Source: JACCTU01 sp963788055 (GTDB taxonomy: Bacteria > Actinomycetota > Thermoleophilia > Gaiellales > Gaiellaceae). From it: DNA of 64,000 bases. The notes under the pieces are model-generated. The model was not told where the DNA came from. It saw only the letters and a list, made by a program, of their open reading frames with translations, and did not search any database. Of this stretch, positions 41,987-49,721 are shown in pieces (within the stretch, counting starts at the first letter, position 1; each line of letters opens with the position of its first letter). The DNA is taken from assembly GCA_963788055.1 (NCBI GenBank), contig CAWBFA010000001.1, positions 1-64,000 of the forward strand. Direction: 5' to 3'. A program made the position numbers and the translations under genes.

Positions 41987-43159
41987 ATGACGCCCCTTCT
42001 GGCGGAGCAGTTGCGCGCGGACCGCTCGTTCGAGCGGATCTACCGCAAGCACGTCGGTGACGTCTACCGGTACGCGCTCGCCGTCCTGCGGCAGCCCGCC
42101 GACGCGGAGGACGTGGCGCAGACGACGTTCCTGAACGCCTATCGCGCGTACCAGCGCGGCGAGCGGCCGCGGAACGCGCAGAACTGGCTGATCGCGATCG
42201 CCCACAACGTCTGCCGACAGCGCTTCCGCCAGGCGCAGCGTCGCCCCGACGAGGTCGAGTTCGACGATCGGGTCGGCGAGATCGTGCCTGAGGAGGACCG
42301 CGGCCCGCGAGCGGAGGACATCCAGCGCGCGCTCGGCCACCTCGCGTTCAACCAGCGCGCAGCTCTCGTGATGCGCGAGCTCGAGGGTCGCTCGTACGCG
42401 GAGATCGCGGAGATCCTCGAGACGTCGGTCAGCGCGGTCGAGACGCTGCTCTTCCGTGCCCGCCGCGCGCTGCGGGAGCAGCTCGAGGGGACGCTGACCT
42501 GCGCCGACGCCGAGCTCGCGATCTCCCGTCAGGCCGACGGTCGACTGGCGCGACCCGAGCGCTCGGCGTTGCGCGCCCACTTGCGGCAGTGCAGGGAGTG
42601 CGAACGCCTGGCGCGCAGCCAGCGCGCGCACAAGCAGGCATTCAAGGCGCTCGCGCTCGTCCCGATTCCCACGTCGCTCACGTCGCTGTTCGGTGGCGGG
42701 AGCGCCGTGGTCGGAGGCAGCGTCGCGTTGAAGGCAGCCGCCTTCGTCGCCGCCGGCGTTGTTGCGACCGGAGTGGGCTACGAGGGCGCGAGAGAGCTGT
42801 CGACGCCGTCGCGTCAGCCCGGGGCCGTCATTCCGGCGACGACGCCTGCCGTGAGGCCCGCGACCCCGATCGTCGCGCCGCTGCGAGCGCCCGCCACGAG
42901 GCCGCGCCCGGCGGCGGCGAGAGACAAGGAGAAGACCAAGGGCAAGTTGGTCGCTCCCGGTCAGGTGTCGCGCCAAGCCAAGCCGGTCCCGCCTGGGCAG
43001 GCCAAGAAGCAGGCGGCTCCCATCGCGAGCATCAGGGTGACTCCGCCGGGCCAGTTACGCAAGGCCGCGGTCAGAACGGCGAAGCCGAAGCCTGCGCCGC
43101 CCGGGCAGGCGAAAAAGGCGAAGCCCATGCCGAAGAAGGGCGGGGGCGACCGGCCGTAG
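41987..43159 (+). CDS. ECF sigma factor with fused zinc-finger and membrane domain (copy 2)
   Basis: The 390-residue product from ATG 41987 is a paralogue of the preceding gene. Region 2 has FERIYRKHVGDVYRYALAVL and DAEDVAQTTFLNAYRAY; region 4 has TYAEIAEI-like SYAEIAEILETSVSAV. The zinc-finger continues with TCADAELAISRQADGRL and HLRQCRECERLARSQ; a membrane helix (VALKAAAFVAAGVVATG) and a long basic Pro/Gly/Gln/Lys tail (PPGQAKKQ repeats) follow. The tail differs entirely from copy 1, so the two sense or bind different partners. It starts 40 bases after copy 1, with no obvious ribosome site. Confidence 0.85.
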   Translation: MTPLLAEQLRADRSFERIYRKHVGDVYRYALAVLRQPADAEDVAQTTFLNAYRAYQRGERPRNAQNWLIAIAHNVCRQRFRQAQRRPDEVEFDDRVGEIVPEEDRGPRAEDIQRALGHLAFNQRAALVMRELEGRSYAEIAEILETSVSAVETLLFRARRALREQLEGTLTCADAELAISRQADGRLARPERSALRAHLRQCRECERLARSQRAHKQAFKALALVPIPTSLTSLFGGGSAVVGGSVALKAAAFVAAGVVATGVGYEGARELSTPSRQPGAVIPATTPAVRPATPIVAPLRAPATRPRPAAARDKEKTKGKLVAPGQVSRQAKPVPPGQAKKQAAPIASIRVTPPGQLRKAAVRTAKPKPAPPGQAKKAKPMPKKGGGDRP

Positions 43160-43198
43160 GGCGGTTCGCTTTTCCGGCCGCAAGGGTAGGCTCGCCGG

Positions 43199-43414
43199 AT
43201 GAGCATCGTGAACCGACGCAACGCCATGCTTGGGTGGGCGACGTGGACTGCCGCGAAGCAGATCGCAGCGCGTAAGGCTCGCGCAGCCACGCACGCCAAC
43301 GAACGCAAGTCGCGCAGGCTCCTGATCATCCTCCCGTTGCTCGCCGCCGCCGGCGCGGTGATCTTCTTCTGGCGACACACGAGCGACGACGGAGTTCCGC
43401 CGGCCGGCGAGTAG
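43199..43414 (+). CDS. Small single-pass membrane protein
   Basis: The 71-residue product has an amphipathic N-terminal half rich in Ala and Lys (AAKQIAARKARAATHA), one membrane helix (RRLLIILPLLAAAGAVIFFW) and a short tail ending DDGVPPAGE. It starts at ATG 43199 and ends 10 bases before hisC. No family is recognised; the layout is common in actinobacteria. Confidence 0.65.
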   Translation: MSIVNRRNAMLGWATWTAAKQIAARKARAATHANERKSRRLLIILPLLAAAGAVIFFWRHTSDDGVPPAGE

Positions 43415-43424
43415 AGTTTCTGCC

Positions 43425-44555
43425 GTGCCCCAGGGCCCGGCGGAGATCCAGGACGACTTCGTGAACCCCGCCGTCGCGGGGCTGACGGCGTACGAGCCAG
43501 GCAAGCCGGTGGACGAGGTCCAGCGCGAGCTCGGCCTCGACCGCGTCGTGAAGCTCGCGTCGAACGAGGGGCCGTTCCCGCCCTTCCCGGCCGCCCTCGA
43601 GGCGATGGATCGCGCTGCGCGCGACCTGAACCGCTACCCGGACGGCGGCGCGTTCCGCCTGCGCGCCGCACTCGCTGAACGCCGGAATGTTGCGTTCGAG
43701 GAGGTGGCGGTCGGCTCCGGCGCGGACGGCGTGATCGACTGCGTCTCGCAGGCGTTCCTCGACTCGGGCGACGAGGTGGTCTGCGGCTGGCCGTCCTTCC
43801 CGAGCTACGTGATCGACGCGCTGAAGCTCGGCGCGACACCGGTTCGCGTTCCGCTGACGGACGCCCGCTACGACCTCGACGCAGTGCTCGCTGCGATCAC
43901 GCCCCGCACCAAGGTCGTGTACGTCTGCCACCCGAACAACCCGACCGGCACGATGAACACTCGCGCTGAGCTGGACGCGTACTTCGAGCGTGTCCCCGAG
44001 CACGTGCTGACGGTGCTCGACCAGGCGTACTTCGAGTACATCGACGATCCTGAGTACGCGGACGGGATCGAGTACTTCCTGCAGGGCCACCGTGTGCTCG
44101 TCGTCCGGACGTTCTCGAAGATCTACGGGCTCGCCGGGCTGCGGGTCGGGTGGGGCGTCGGGAGCAGCTCCGTCGTCGCGGCGGTCGGGAAGGTCCGTCG
44201 CGCGTTCGACGTGAACACGCAGGCGCAGATCGCAGCCGTCGCGAGCCTGGACGACGACGCCGAGGTCGAGCGACGTCGACGCGTGAACGCGCAGGAGCGG
44301 CAGCACGTCGTCGAGATCCTCGAGCGCCACGGCTTGGAGTGCGCAGGTCCCGCGGTCGCGAACTTCGTCTATGCGGAGAGTGGGGAAGAGGATGCGCGAC
44401 CGCTGTTCGAGGCGCTGCTCCGCGCCGGCGTGATCGTTCGACCACTCGAGGGCTTCGGCGCTCCGAGCGCGATCCGGGTCACCGTGGGGTCCCAAGAGGA
44501 CAACGCTGCGCTGGACGAGGCTCTCGGCCGCGTCCGCGCTGCCGCCGAGGCGTAG
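43425..44555 (+). CDS. hisC: Histidinol-phosphate aminotransferase
   Basis: The 376-residue product is a class I/II pyridoxal-phosphate aminotransferase that converts imidazole-acetol phosphate to histidinol phosphate. It has KLASNEGPFPPFPAALEAM, the substrate-site HPNNPTGTMN, and the PLP Lys in VRTFSKIYGLAGLRVGWG near residue 230. The N-terminal SNEGP and GLAGLRVG patterns are those of HisC rather than aspartate aminotransferases. It stands apart from other his genes, as is common in this class, so a broad aromatic aminotransferase role is also possible. GTG 43425 is the start. Confidence 0.88.
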   Translation: MPQGPAEIQDDFVNPAVAGLTAYEPGKPVDEVQRELGLDRVVKLASNEGPFPPFPAALEAMDRAARDLNRYPDGGAFRLRAALAERRNVAFEEVAVGSGADGVIDCVSQAFLDSGDEVVCGWPSFPSYVIDALKLGATPVRVPLTDARYDLDAVLAAITPRTKVVYVCHPNNPTGTMNTRAELDAYFERVPEHVLTVLDQAYFEYIDDPEYADGIEYFLQGHRVLVVRTFSKIYGLAGLRVGWGVGSSSVVAAVGKVRRAFDVNTQAQIAAVASLDDDAEVERRRRVNAQERQHVVEILERHGLECAGPAVANFVYAESGEEDARPLFEALLRAGVIVRPLEGFGAPSAIRVTVGSQEDNAALDEALGRVRAAAEA

Positions 44556-44556
44556 C

Positions 44557-44582
44557 CCCCGGTGGGGGGCGCGCCCCGTTGA
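44557..44582. terminator. Candidate hairpin terminator after hisC
   Basis: GCCCCC and GGGGGC (within 44557-44575) can form a six-base-pair stem around a short GGTG loop between hisC and the next gene. There is no T run, so this is a weak candidate. Confidence 0.35.
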
Positions 44583-44603
44583 CCCCTGTACTAGCGTGAG
44601 CCC

Positions 44604-45884
44604 GTGGCCGGCCGCCAACTTGCCCTGATTCGACGCGCCCGAGACTTCCGTCTGCTCTTCCTCGCCGCGGTCGGCTCGGGGCTCGGAACGCGCCTCGCGG
44701 TGATGGCGCTGATGGTCGACATCTGGGACCGCACGCACTCGGGCAAGTGGGTCGCGGCGCTCCTGGTGGCCGACTTCGTTCCGATGATCGTCATCGGGCT
44801 GCTGCTGGGCTCCTTCGTCGACCGCTTCTCGCGACGCAAGCTGATGGTCGCGTCCGACCTTCTGCGCTGTGCCGTGTTCGTCGTACTGCCGTTCACGACC
44901 GGCCCCGCACAGCTGGTCGCACTTGCGGGCGTCGTCGGGTTCGCGACCGGATTCTTCCGACCGGCGCTGTTCGCCGGGCTCCCGAACGTCGTCGACGACG
45001 ACGAGCTCGCGGATGCGAACGGCATCCTGCAGGCGGCGGAGAACATCACGTGGATGCTGGGTCCGCTGCTCGGCGGCGTCCTGCTCTCGTTCTCCACTCC
45101 GGACATCGCGTACTGGTTCAACGCTGTGACCTTCCTCGGTTCCGCGTTGCTGATCGCCCGGATCGCGGAGCACAAGCTCCAGACCGAGAAGGCCTTGAGC
45201 GAGGGCCACTGGCGTGACCTCGCCGAGGGCTTCAAGCTCGCTGGGCGATCGCGGGCGCTCCTGACGGTGCTCGTGGGGTGGAGCCTTGCGATGCTCGCGA
45301 TCGGCAACTCCGACGTCGCGGAGGTCGAGCTCGCGAAGGTCGCGTTCGGTGCGGGCAACTTCGGTCTCGGCCTCCTGATGGCGGCGTCGGGGCTCGGCCT
45401 GATTCTCGGAAGCCTCGGCGCGGGCTGGGCTGCCGCACGCTGGGGGACGGCGGTGGCCTACGGCGGCTCGATCGGGTTGATGTCGCTGATGCTCGGCGCG
45501 ACGGCCGTCGTGTCGAGCGTGTGGGTGGCTGCGATCTTCGTCGTGGCGTATGGCCTGGGTAACGGGATCGCGGTCGTCGTGAACAGCCTGCTCGTGCAAC
45601 GAGGCATACCGGATCATTTCCGCGGCCGCGCGTTCACGCTTGCGATGAGCCTGACCTACAGCGCGCTCTTCATCGGCATGCTCGCCGGCGGGTTCATCTC
45701 GGATGCGTACGGCGCGAGGTGGGCCTGGGGCGTCGCCTCGATGATGGCGGGTGTCGCCGCGGTCGCGTCGTATGCGCTCGCGCGAGGGATCCCCGCGGAC
45801 GCGGAGCTGGCGGAGGTGGAGCCGTTTCCGATCGTCTCGGCGGCGGCGCCCGACCCCGCCGAGCTCGGCGCGCTGCACGAGTAA
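44604..45884 (+). CDS. MFS transporter (MFS_3/enterobactin-exporter-like)
   Basis: The 426-residue product has about twelve membrane helices. The first loop carries LLGSFVDRFSRRKLMVASDL, the usual MFS loop motif, and residues 140-150 have the LLGGVLLSFSTPDIAYWF pattern found in the MFS_3 group, which includes enterobactin exporter EntS and drug efflux proteins. The polar C-terminal tail of about 40 residues faces the cytosol. GTG 44604 is used. It is followed by meaB 11 bases later. Confidence 0.85.
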   Translation: MAGRQLALIRRARDFRLLFLAAVGSGLGTRLAVMALMVDIWDRTHSGKWVAALLVADFVPMIVIGLLLGSFVDRFSRRKLMVASDLLRCAVFVVLPFTTGPAQLVALAGVVGFATGFFRPALFAGLPNVVDDDELADANGILQAAENITWMLGPLLGGVLLSFSTPDIAYWFNAVTFLGSALLIARIAEHKLQTEKALSEGHWRDLAEGFKLAGRSRALLTVLVGWSLAMLAIGNSDVAEVELAKVAFGAGNFGLGLLMAASGLGLILGSLGAGWAAARWGTAVAYGGSIGLMSLMLGATAVVSSVWVAAIFVVAYGLGNGIAVVVNSLLVQRGIPDHFRGRAFTLAMSLTYSALFIGMLAGGFISDAYGARWAWGVASMMAGVAAVASYALARGIPADAELAEVEPFPIVSAAAPDPAELGALHE

Positions 45885-45895
45885 CCTTCGCGGCC

Positions 45896-46888
45896 GTGGC
45901 GCAGCGGCGGGAGTGGACGCGCGAAACCCTCGCCGCGGGCGTCCGCGCCGGCGACACGCGTGCGCTGGCGCGCGCGATCACCCTCGTCGAGAACTCCGAC
46001 CCGCTCGCGTACGAGGTCGTCCGGGACATCTACCCGGAGACGGGGCGGGCGTACACGATCGGCGTGACCGGGCCGCCCGGCGTCGGAAAGTCGACCCTGA
46101 TCGGCGCGCTCGTTCGCCACGTCCGCGACCAGGAGCTGTCCGTCGGGGTGATCACGGTCGACCCGTCGAGCCCGTTCACGCACGGCGCGCTGCTCGGTGA
46201 CCGGATCCGGCTCGCCGACCACTTCCTCGACCCGGGCGTCTTCATCCGGTCGATGGGGACCCGCGGGCACCTCGGCGGGCTCGCGGAGTCCACGTTGCAG
46301 GCGATGCTGGTGCTCGACGCCGCAGGGAAGGACGTGATCTTCCTGGAGACGGTGGGTGCGGGGCAGAGCGAGGTCGAGGTGATCGGCGTCGCAGACACCG
46401 TGCTGCTCGTGCTGATGCCTGGGTCCGGTGACTCCGTGCAGGCGCTGAAGGCGGGCATCATGGAGATCCCCGACGTGATCGCCGTCAACAAGTCCGACCA
46501 TCCCGCTGCGAAGACGATGCTGAACGAGGTGCGCTCGATCCTCGCTCTCGACCACGAGCGGGCGTGGAAGCCGCCGATCGTCCTGACGGAAGCGATGCGC
46601 TCGGAGAACGTCGAGAAGGTGTGGGAGGAGGTCGAGCGCCACCGGTCGTTCCTGGAGGAGGCCGGCGGCCTCGAGGAGCGGCGCCGGCGGAACCTCGCGG
46701 GTGAGGTGTTCGCGGTGGCGTCGGCGCGGGCAAAGACCCACCTCGAACATGCCGTGCGCGACGACCCCGAGCTCCGGCGGCTGCTCGACGAGGTTCAGCG
46801 ACGTGAGCTCGACCCGCTGACCGCGGTTCGCGAGATCATGGAGAAGGTGTTCAAGGTTGAAGACGAGAACAGCGCCCACACTCGCTGA
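45896..46888 (+). CDS. meaB: MeaB/ArgK-type methylmalonyl-CoA mutase GTPase chaperone
   Basis: The 330-residue product is a G3E GTPase. It has the P-loop GVTGPPGVGKSTLIGALV near residue 60, VDPSSPFTHGALLGDRIR, FLETVGAGQSEVEV, VLMPGSGDSVQALKAGI and the guanine-specifying NKSD in VIAVNKSDHP. MeaB loads and protects adenosylcobalamin in methylmalonyl-CoA mutase, so the organism probably uses that route to handle propionyl-CoA. The mutase itself is not in this window. The 3' end overlaps the next gene by 32 bases. Confidence 0.93.
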   Translation: MAQRREWTRETLAAGVRAGDTRALARAITLVENSDPLAYEVVRDIYPETGRAYTIGVTGPPGVGKSTLIGALVRHVRDQELSVGVITVDPSSPFTHGALLGDRIRLADHFLDPGVFIRSMGTRGHLGGLAESTLQAMLVLDAAGKDVIFLETVGAGQSEVEVIGVADTVLLVLMPGSGDSVQALKAGIMEIPDVIAVNKSDHPAAKTMLNEVRSILALDHERAWKPPIVLTEAMRSENVEKVWEEVERHRSFLEEAGGLEERRRRNLAGEVFAVASARAKTHLEHAVRDDPELRRLLDEVQRRELDPLTAVREIMEKVFKVEDENSAHTR

Positions 46889-48053
46889 CATCCGCGCTGC
46901 GCGCGAGCGGATCCACGGCGCCGCGCGCGAGACGCCGGTCTACGGCTCCGAGTCCTTCGAGCGCATGACCGGACGCGAGGTGTGGCTGAAGGCTGAGAAC
47001 CTTCAGCGGACGGGCTCGTTCAAGATCCGCGGCGCAGTCAACTGCATCGCGTCGCTCTCGGACGAGGAGCGCGTGGCCGGCGTCGTCGCAGTGAGCGCGG
47101 GGAATCACGCGCAAGCCGTGGCCTGGGCGGCGCGCGAGGCGGGCATCGACGCGACGATCTTCATGCCCCAGGACACGCCGGTGGCGAAGGTCGAGGCGAC
47201 GCAGAACTACGGGGCGAAGATCGAGCTCGGCGGCGAGATGTTCGACGACGCGCAGGAGCACGCGAACGCGTTCGCGGACAGGAGCGGCGCAACGTTCGTG
47301 CACCCGTTCGAGGACGAGCGGGTGATCGCGGGCCAGGGGACGATCGGGCTCGAGCTCGTCGAGCAACTGCCGGACGTCGGGACCGTCGTCGTCCCGATCG
47401 GCGGCGGTGGGCTTGCGTCGGGCATCGCGATCGCAGCGAAGGAGCTCAAGCCCGGGCTGCGCATCGTCGGCGTGCAGGCCGCTACGTGCGCCCCGTTCGC
47501 AGGCGGGGTGTCACACGGCTTCACGATCGCGGAAGGGATCGCGGTCAAGAACCCCGGAGAGCTGACGAGGTCGATCGTCAGCGACCTGCTCGACGACGTC
47601 GTCACGGTCACGGACGAGGAGATCAGCCAGGCGATCGTGCTCTCGCTCGAGCGCGCAAAGCTGCTCGTCGAGGGTGCCGGAGCGGCGGCGCTCGCCGCGC
47701 TGCTCGCGGACCGCGTCGGCGGAAAGGGGGCTGTCGCGGTGCTCCTGTCGGGCGGGAACATCGACCCGTCGCTCCTGATCACCGTGATCCGTCACGGTCT
47801 CACGCTCGCCGGCCGCTATCTCGTCGTGCGAACGCGGATCCCCGACCGGCCCGGCGAGCTCGTCAAGTTGCTCTCGCGGGTCGCCGAGGAGCGTGTGAAC
47901 CTCGTCTCGGTCGAGCACCATCGGGAGGGGATCCAACTCTCGGTCGCGGAGACCGAGGTGGAGCTCACGCTCTCGACTCGGGACGCCGCGCACGCACTCG
48001 CGCTCGTCGACGCGATGCAGCGCTGGGGCTACCCGGTGGAACGCCTGCGCTAG
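46857..48053 (+). CDS. ilvA: Threonine ammonia-lyase (threonine dehydratase)
   Basis: The 398-residue product is a fold-type II PLP enzyme that turns threonine to 2-oxobutyrate. The PLP Lys sits in RTGSFKIRGAVNCIASL, with VSAGNHAQAVAW after it, the glycine loop VPIGGGGLASGIAIA, and SGGNIDPSL near the C-terminal end. A C-terminal ACT-like segment (RTRIPDRPGELVKLLSRV) follows, as in the catabolic/short IlvA group. TTG 46857 lies inside meaB; 2-oxobutyrate feeds propionyl-CoA, consistent with that neighbour. Its TAG stop shares CTAG with the convergent small gene. Confidence 0.92.
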   Translation: MKTRTAPTLADIRAARERIHGAARETPVYGSESFERMTGREVWLKAENLQRTGSFKIRGAVNCIASLSDEERVAGVVAVSAGNHAQAVAWAAREAGIDATIFMPQDTPVAKVEATQNYGAKIELGGEMFDDAQEHANAFADRSGATFVHPFEDERVIAGQGTIGLELVEQLPDVGTVVVPIGGGGLASGIAIAAKELKPGLRIVGVQAATCAPFAGGVSHGFTIAEGIAVKNPGELTRSIVSDLLDDVVTVTDEEISQAIVLSLERAKLLVEGAGAAALAALLADRVGGKGAVAVLLSGGNIDPSLLITVIRHGLTLAGRYLVVRTRIPDRPGELVKLLSRVAEERVNLVSVEHHREGIQLSVAETEVELTLSTRDAAHALALVDAMQRWGYPVERLR

Positions 48054-48238
48054 GCGGGAAGCGTTCGCCGGAAGAGCGACGCGAAGGCGAGGCGCCTGCT
48101 GGGCCGCTGCTCGACCCGAGCGGGCTGCTTCGGCTCGTAGCTGGGCTTCGCCGCGTATCTGATCGTCGCGTTCCGGATCACCTGCGCATGACGCTGGCGG
48201 GCGATTTCCTGGTGGGACTGGCTCTCGTACAGGCTCAT
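48050..48238 (-). CDS. Hypothetical small basic protein
   Basis: The 62-residue frame begins MSLYESQSHQEIARQRHAQV and has a basic C-terminus ending LFRRTLPA. Codon use fits coding DNA, but the ribosome site is weak and no homologue is recognised. It is convergent with the threonine dehydratase gene, sharing the CTAG stop bases. Confidence 0.4.
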   Translation of the reverse strand: MSLYESQSHQEIARQRHAQVIRNATIRYAAKPSYEPKQPARVEQRPSRRLAFASLFRRTLPA

Positions 48239-48277
48239 GCCCACAAGACGCCCATGCGCCCGCGGTTCTTCCCGCCG

Positions 48278-49009
48278 CTAGCCGAGGCGCAGCACGAGCA
48301 GTGCGAGCGCGAGCGCGACGATCGCCCAGGCGAGCGCTTGGAGGGCTGCCTCGGGAGCGCGGAGGAGGCTTTCCCGCGTGATCGGCTCTTCTCCACCGTC
48401 TGTGAACGAGATCGCGCCCGCGACGCGATCGGTGCGGCGTCGGATCGTGCGCACCGGCGTCGAGAGCTGCCGCTGCGCCAGGCTGAGGAACGCCGCAAAG
48501 GCTGCGGCGAGCAGGGCCTCTGGGCGGAGTGTCTCGGCCGCGCCGACGTACGCCGTCAGGATGGGAAACGCGCCCCAGGCGAGCGCAAACCAGAGGTCGG
48601 AGTGGAAGCGGCCGCCGAAGAGCTCGAGGTTGTACGCCACCACGATGAACGTCCCGAAGACGACGAACGGGAGCAGCAACGGCGTCCACGCGAAGGCAGC
48701 GGCGAGACCGATCGTGGCGGCGCCCCCGATCGACGCGGTCGCGAGCGCGACGAGGATCCGAGCTGGGATCGCGGTCCGCAGCGGGCGTCCGTTGAGCTCG
48801 TCGAGCGCATGCGCGCCGACGCCGAGCGCGAGGAAGAACGCGGCGAGACCCCACAGCAGTCGGTCGACGGGAAGGGTCGGCGCGAGCGCTGCGCCGATCA
48901 CGACGTAGGACAGATGCCAAAGCGTGTAGGGCGGATGGAGCAGCGTGACGTAGTCGCGCCAGCCGCCGGTCGGGAGCGCGTAGAACGCCGGACGCTGCTC
49001 GACGTTCAC
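48278..49009 (-). CDS. UbiA-prenyltransferase-like membrane protein
   Basis: The 243-residue product has about seven membrane helices. The opening YVTLLHPPYTLWHLSYVVIG and HALDELNGRPLRTAIP resemble the first Asp-rich substrate motif of UbiA enzymes, but only one Asp/Glu pair (DEL) remains, so activity is unsure. It overlaps the UbiE gene as GTGA (GTG 49009). Pairing with a UbiE-type methyltransferase suggests a quinone- or lipid-related role. Confidence 0.6.
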   Translation of the reverse strand: MNVEQRPAFYALPTGGWRDYVTLLHPPYTLWHLSYVVIGAALAPTLPVDRLLWGLAAFFLALGVGAHALDELNGRPLRTAIPARILVALATASIGGAATIGLAAAFAWTPLLLPFVVFGTFIVVAYNLELFGGRFHSDLWFALAWGAFPILTAYVGAAETLRPEALLAAAFAAFLSLAQRQLSTPVRTIRRRTDRVAGAISFTDGGEEPITRESLLRAPEAALQALAWAIVALALALLVLRLG

Positions 49010-49713
49010 TCCCGCCGGCCCCACATAACGACGCCGCCGCCGAAGCTCAGGCGGCGAAAGCGCACGTCCGTGATGCCGGAGGCGCGCCAGACGTCAGCGA
49101 GCTGCTCGGGCGGCGGCAGCGCACGGATGCTCGGGCCGAGGAAGCGGCCCACCTCGCCCCAGCCCGGCGAGATCGCACGACCGGCGATGGGAAGAACGAG
49201 TCGGACGTACAGCTCCCAGAGCACGCCCCAGAGCGGGGCGGGAGGGACCCCGAACTCGAGCGCTGCGACCGTCCCGCCGGCACGGGTGACCCGAACCAGC
49301 TCGCGCATGGTCGCGTCGCGATCTTCGACGTAGCGCAGCAGGTACGTGAACGTCACTGCATCGAACGTTGCGTCCTGAAACGGAAGTTGCTCGGCATACC
49401 CCCGGACGAGTCGCACGCGGGCGTTGAGTCCAGCCTGTTCGACGCGGCGGCGGCCAACGGCGAGCATTTCCTGGCTCTGGTCGAGCCCGACGACCGAGCA
49501 GCCGGTGCGGCGCGCGAGCTCGATCGCTACGGCTGCGGTTCCCGACGCCACGTCGAGGACCGTCTCGGTGGGAGCCACCGGCACTCGCGAGACGAGAAAC
49601 CGGCGCCAGCGCGGATCCTGACCGAGCGAGAGGATGCGTGCGTAGCGATCGTACGTCGGACCGAGCGGTGCGAAGAGCTCGCGCGCCACGGCGTTCCCCG
49701 CTGGCGTGGTCAT
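49006..49713 (-). CDS. UbiE/MenG-type methyltransferase
   Basis: The 235-residue product has the SAM site ETVLDVASGTAAVAIELA and GLDQSQEMLAVGRRRVEQAG, then the UbiE signature QLPFQDATFDAVTFTYLLRY and a proline/tryptophan segment with WGVLWELYVRLVLP. The family methylates demethylmenaquinone or 2-polyprenyl quinols. ATG 49713 opens the gene and its TGA overlaps the membrane-protein start. It lies nine bases behind the MBL-rhodanese gene, so three genes share a transcript. Confidence 0.82.
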   Translation of the reverse strand: MTTPAGNAVARELFAPLGPTYDRYARILSLGQDPRWRRFLVSRVPVAPTETVLDVASGTAAVAIELARRTGCSVVGLDQSQEMLAVGRRRVEQAGLNARVRLVRGYAEQLPFQDATFDAVTFTYLLRYVEDRDATMRELVRVTRAGGTVAALEFGVPPAPLWGVLWELYVRLVLPIAGRAISPGWGEVGRFLGPSIRALPPPEQLADVWRASGITDVRFRRLSFGGGVVMWGRRE

Positions 49714-49721
49714 GCCGTAGC

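Noticed and set aside
43326..45878. 850-codon open frame antisense to hisC and the MFS gene
   Set aside because: It spans two real genes and has the biased composition of a reverse-complement reading.
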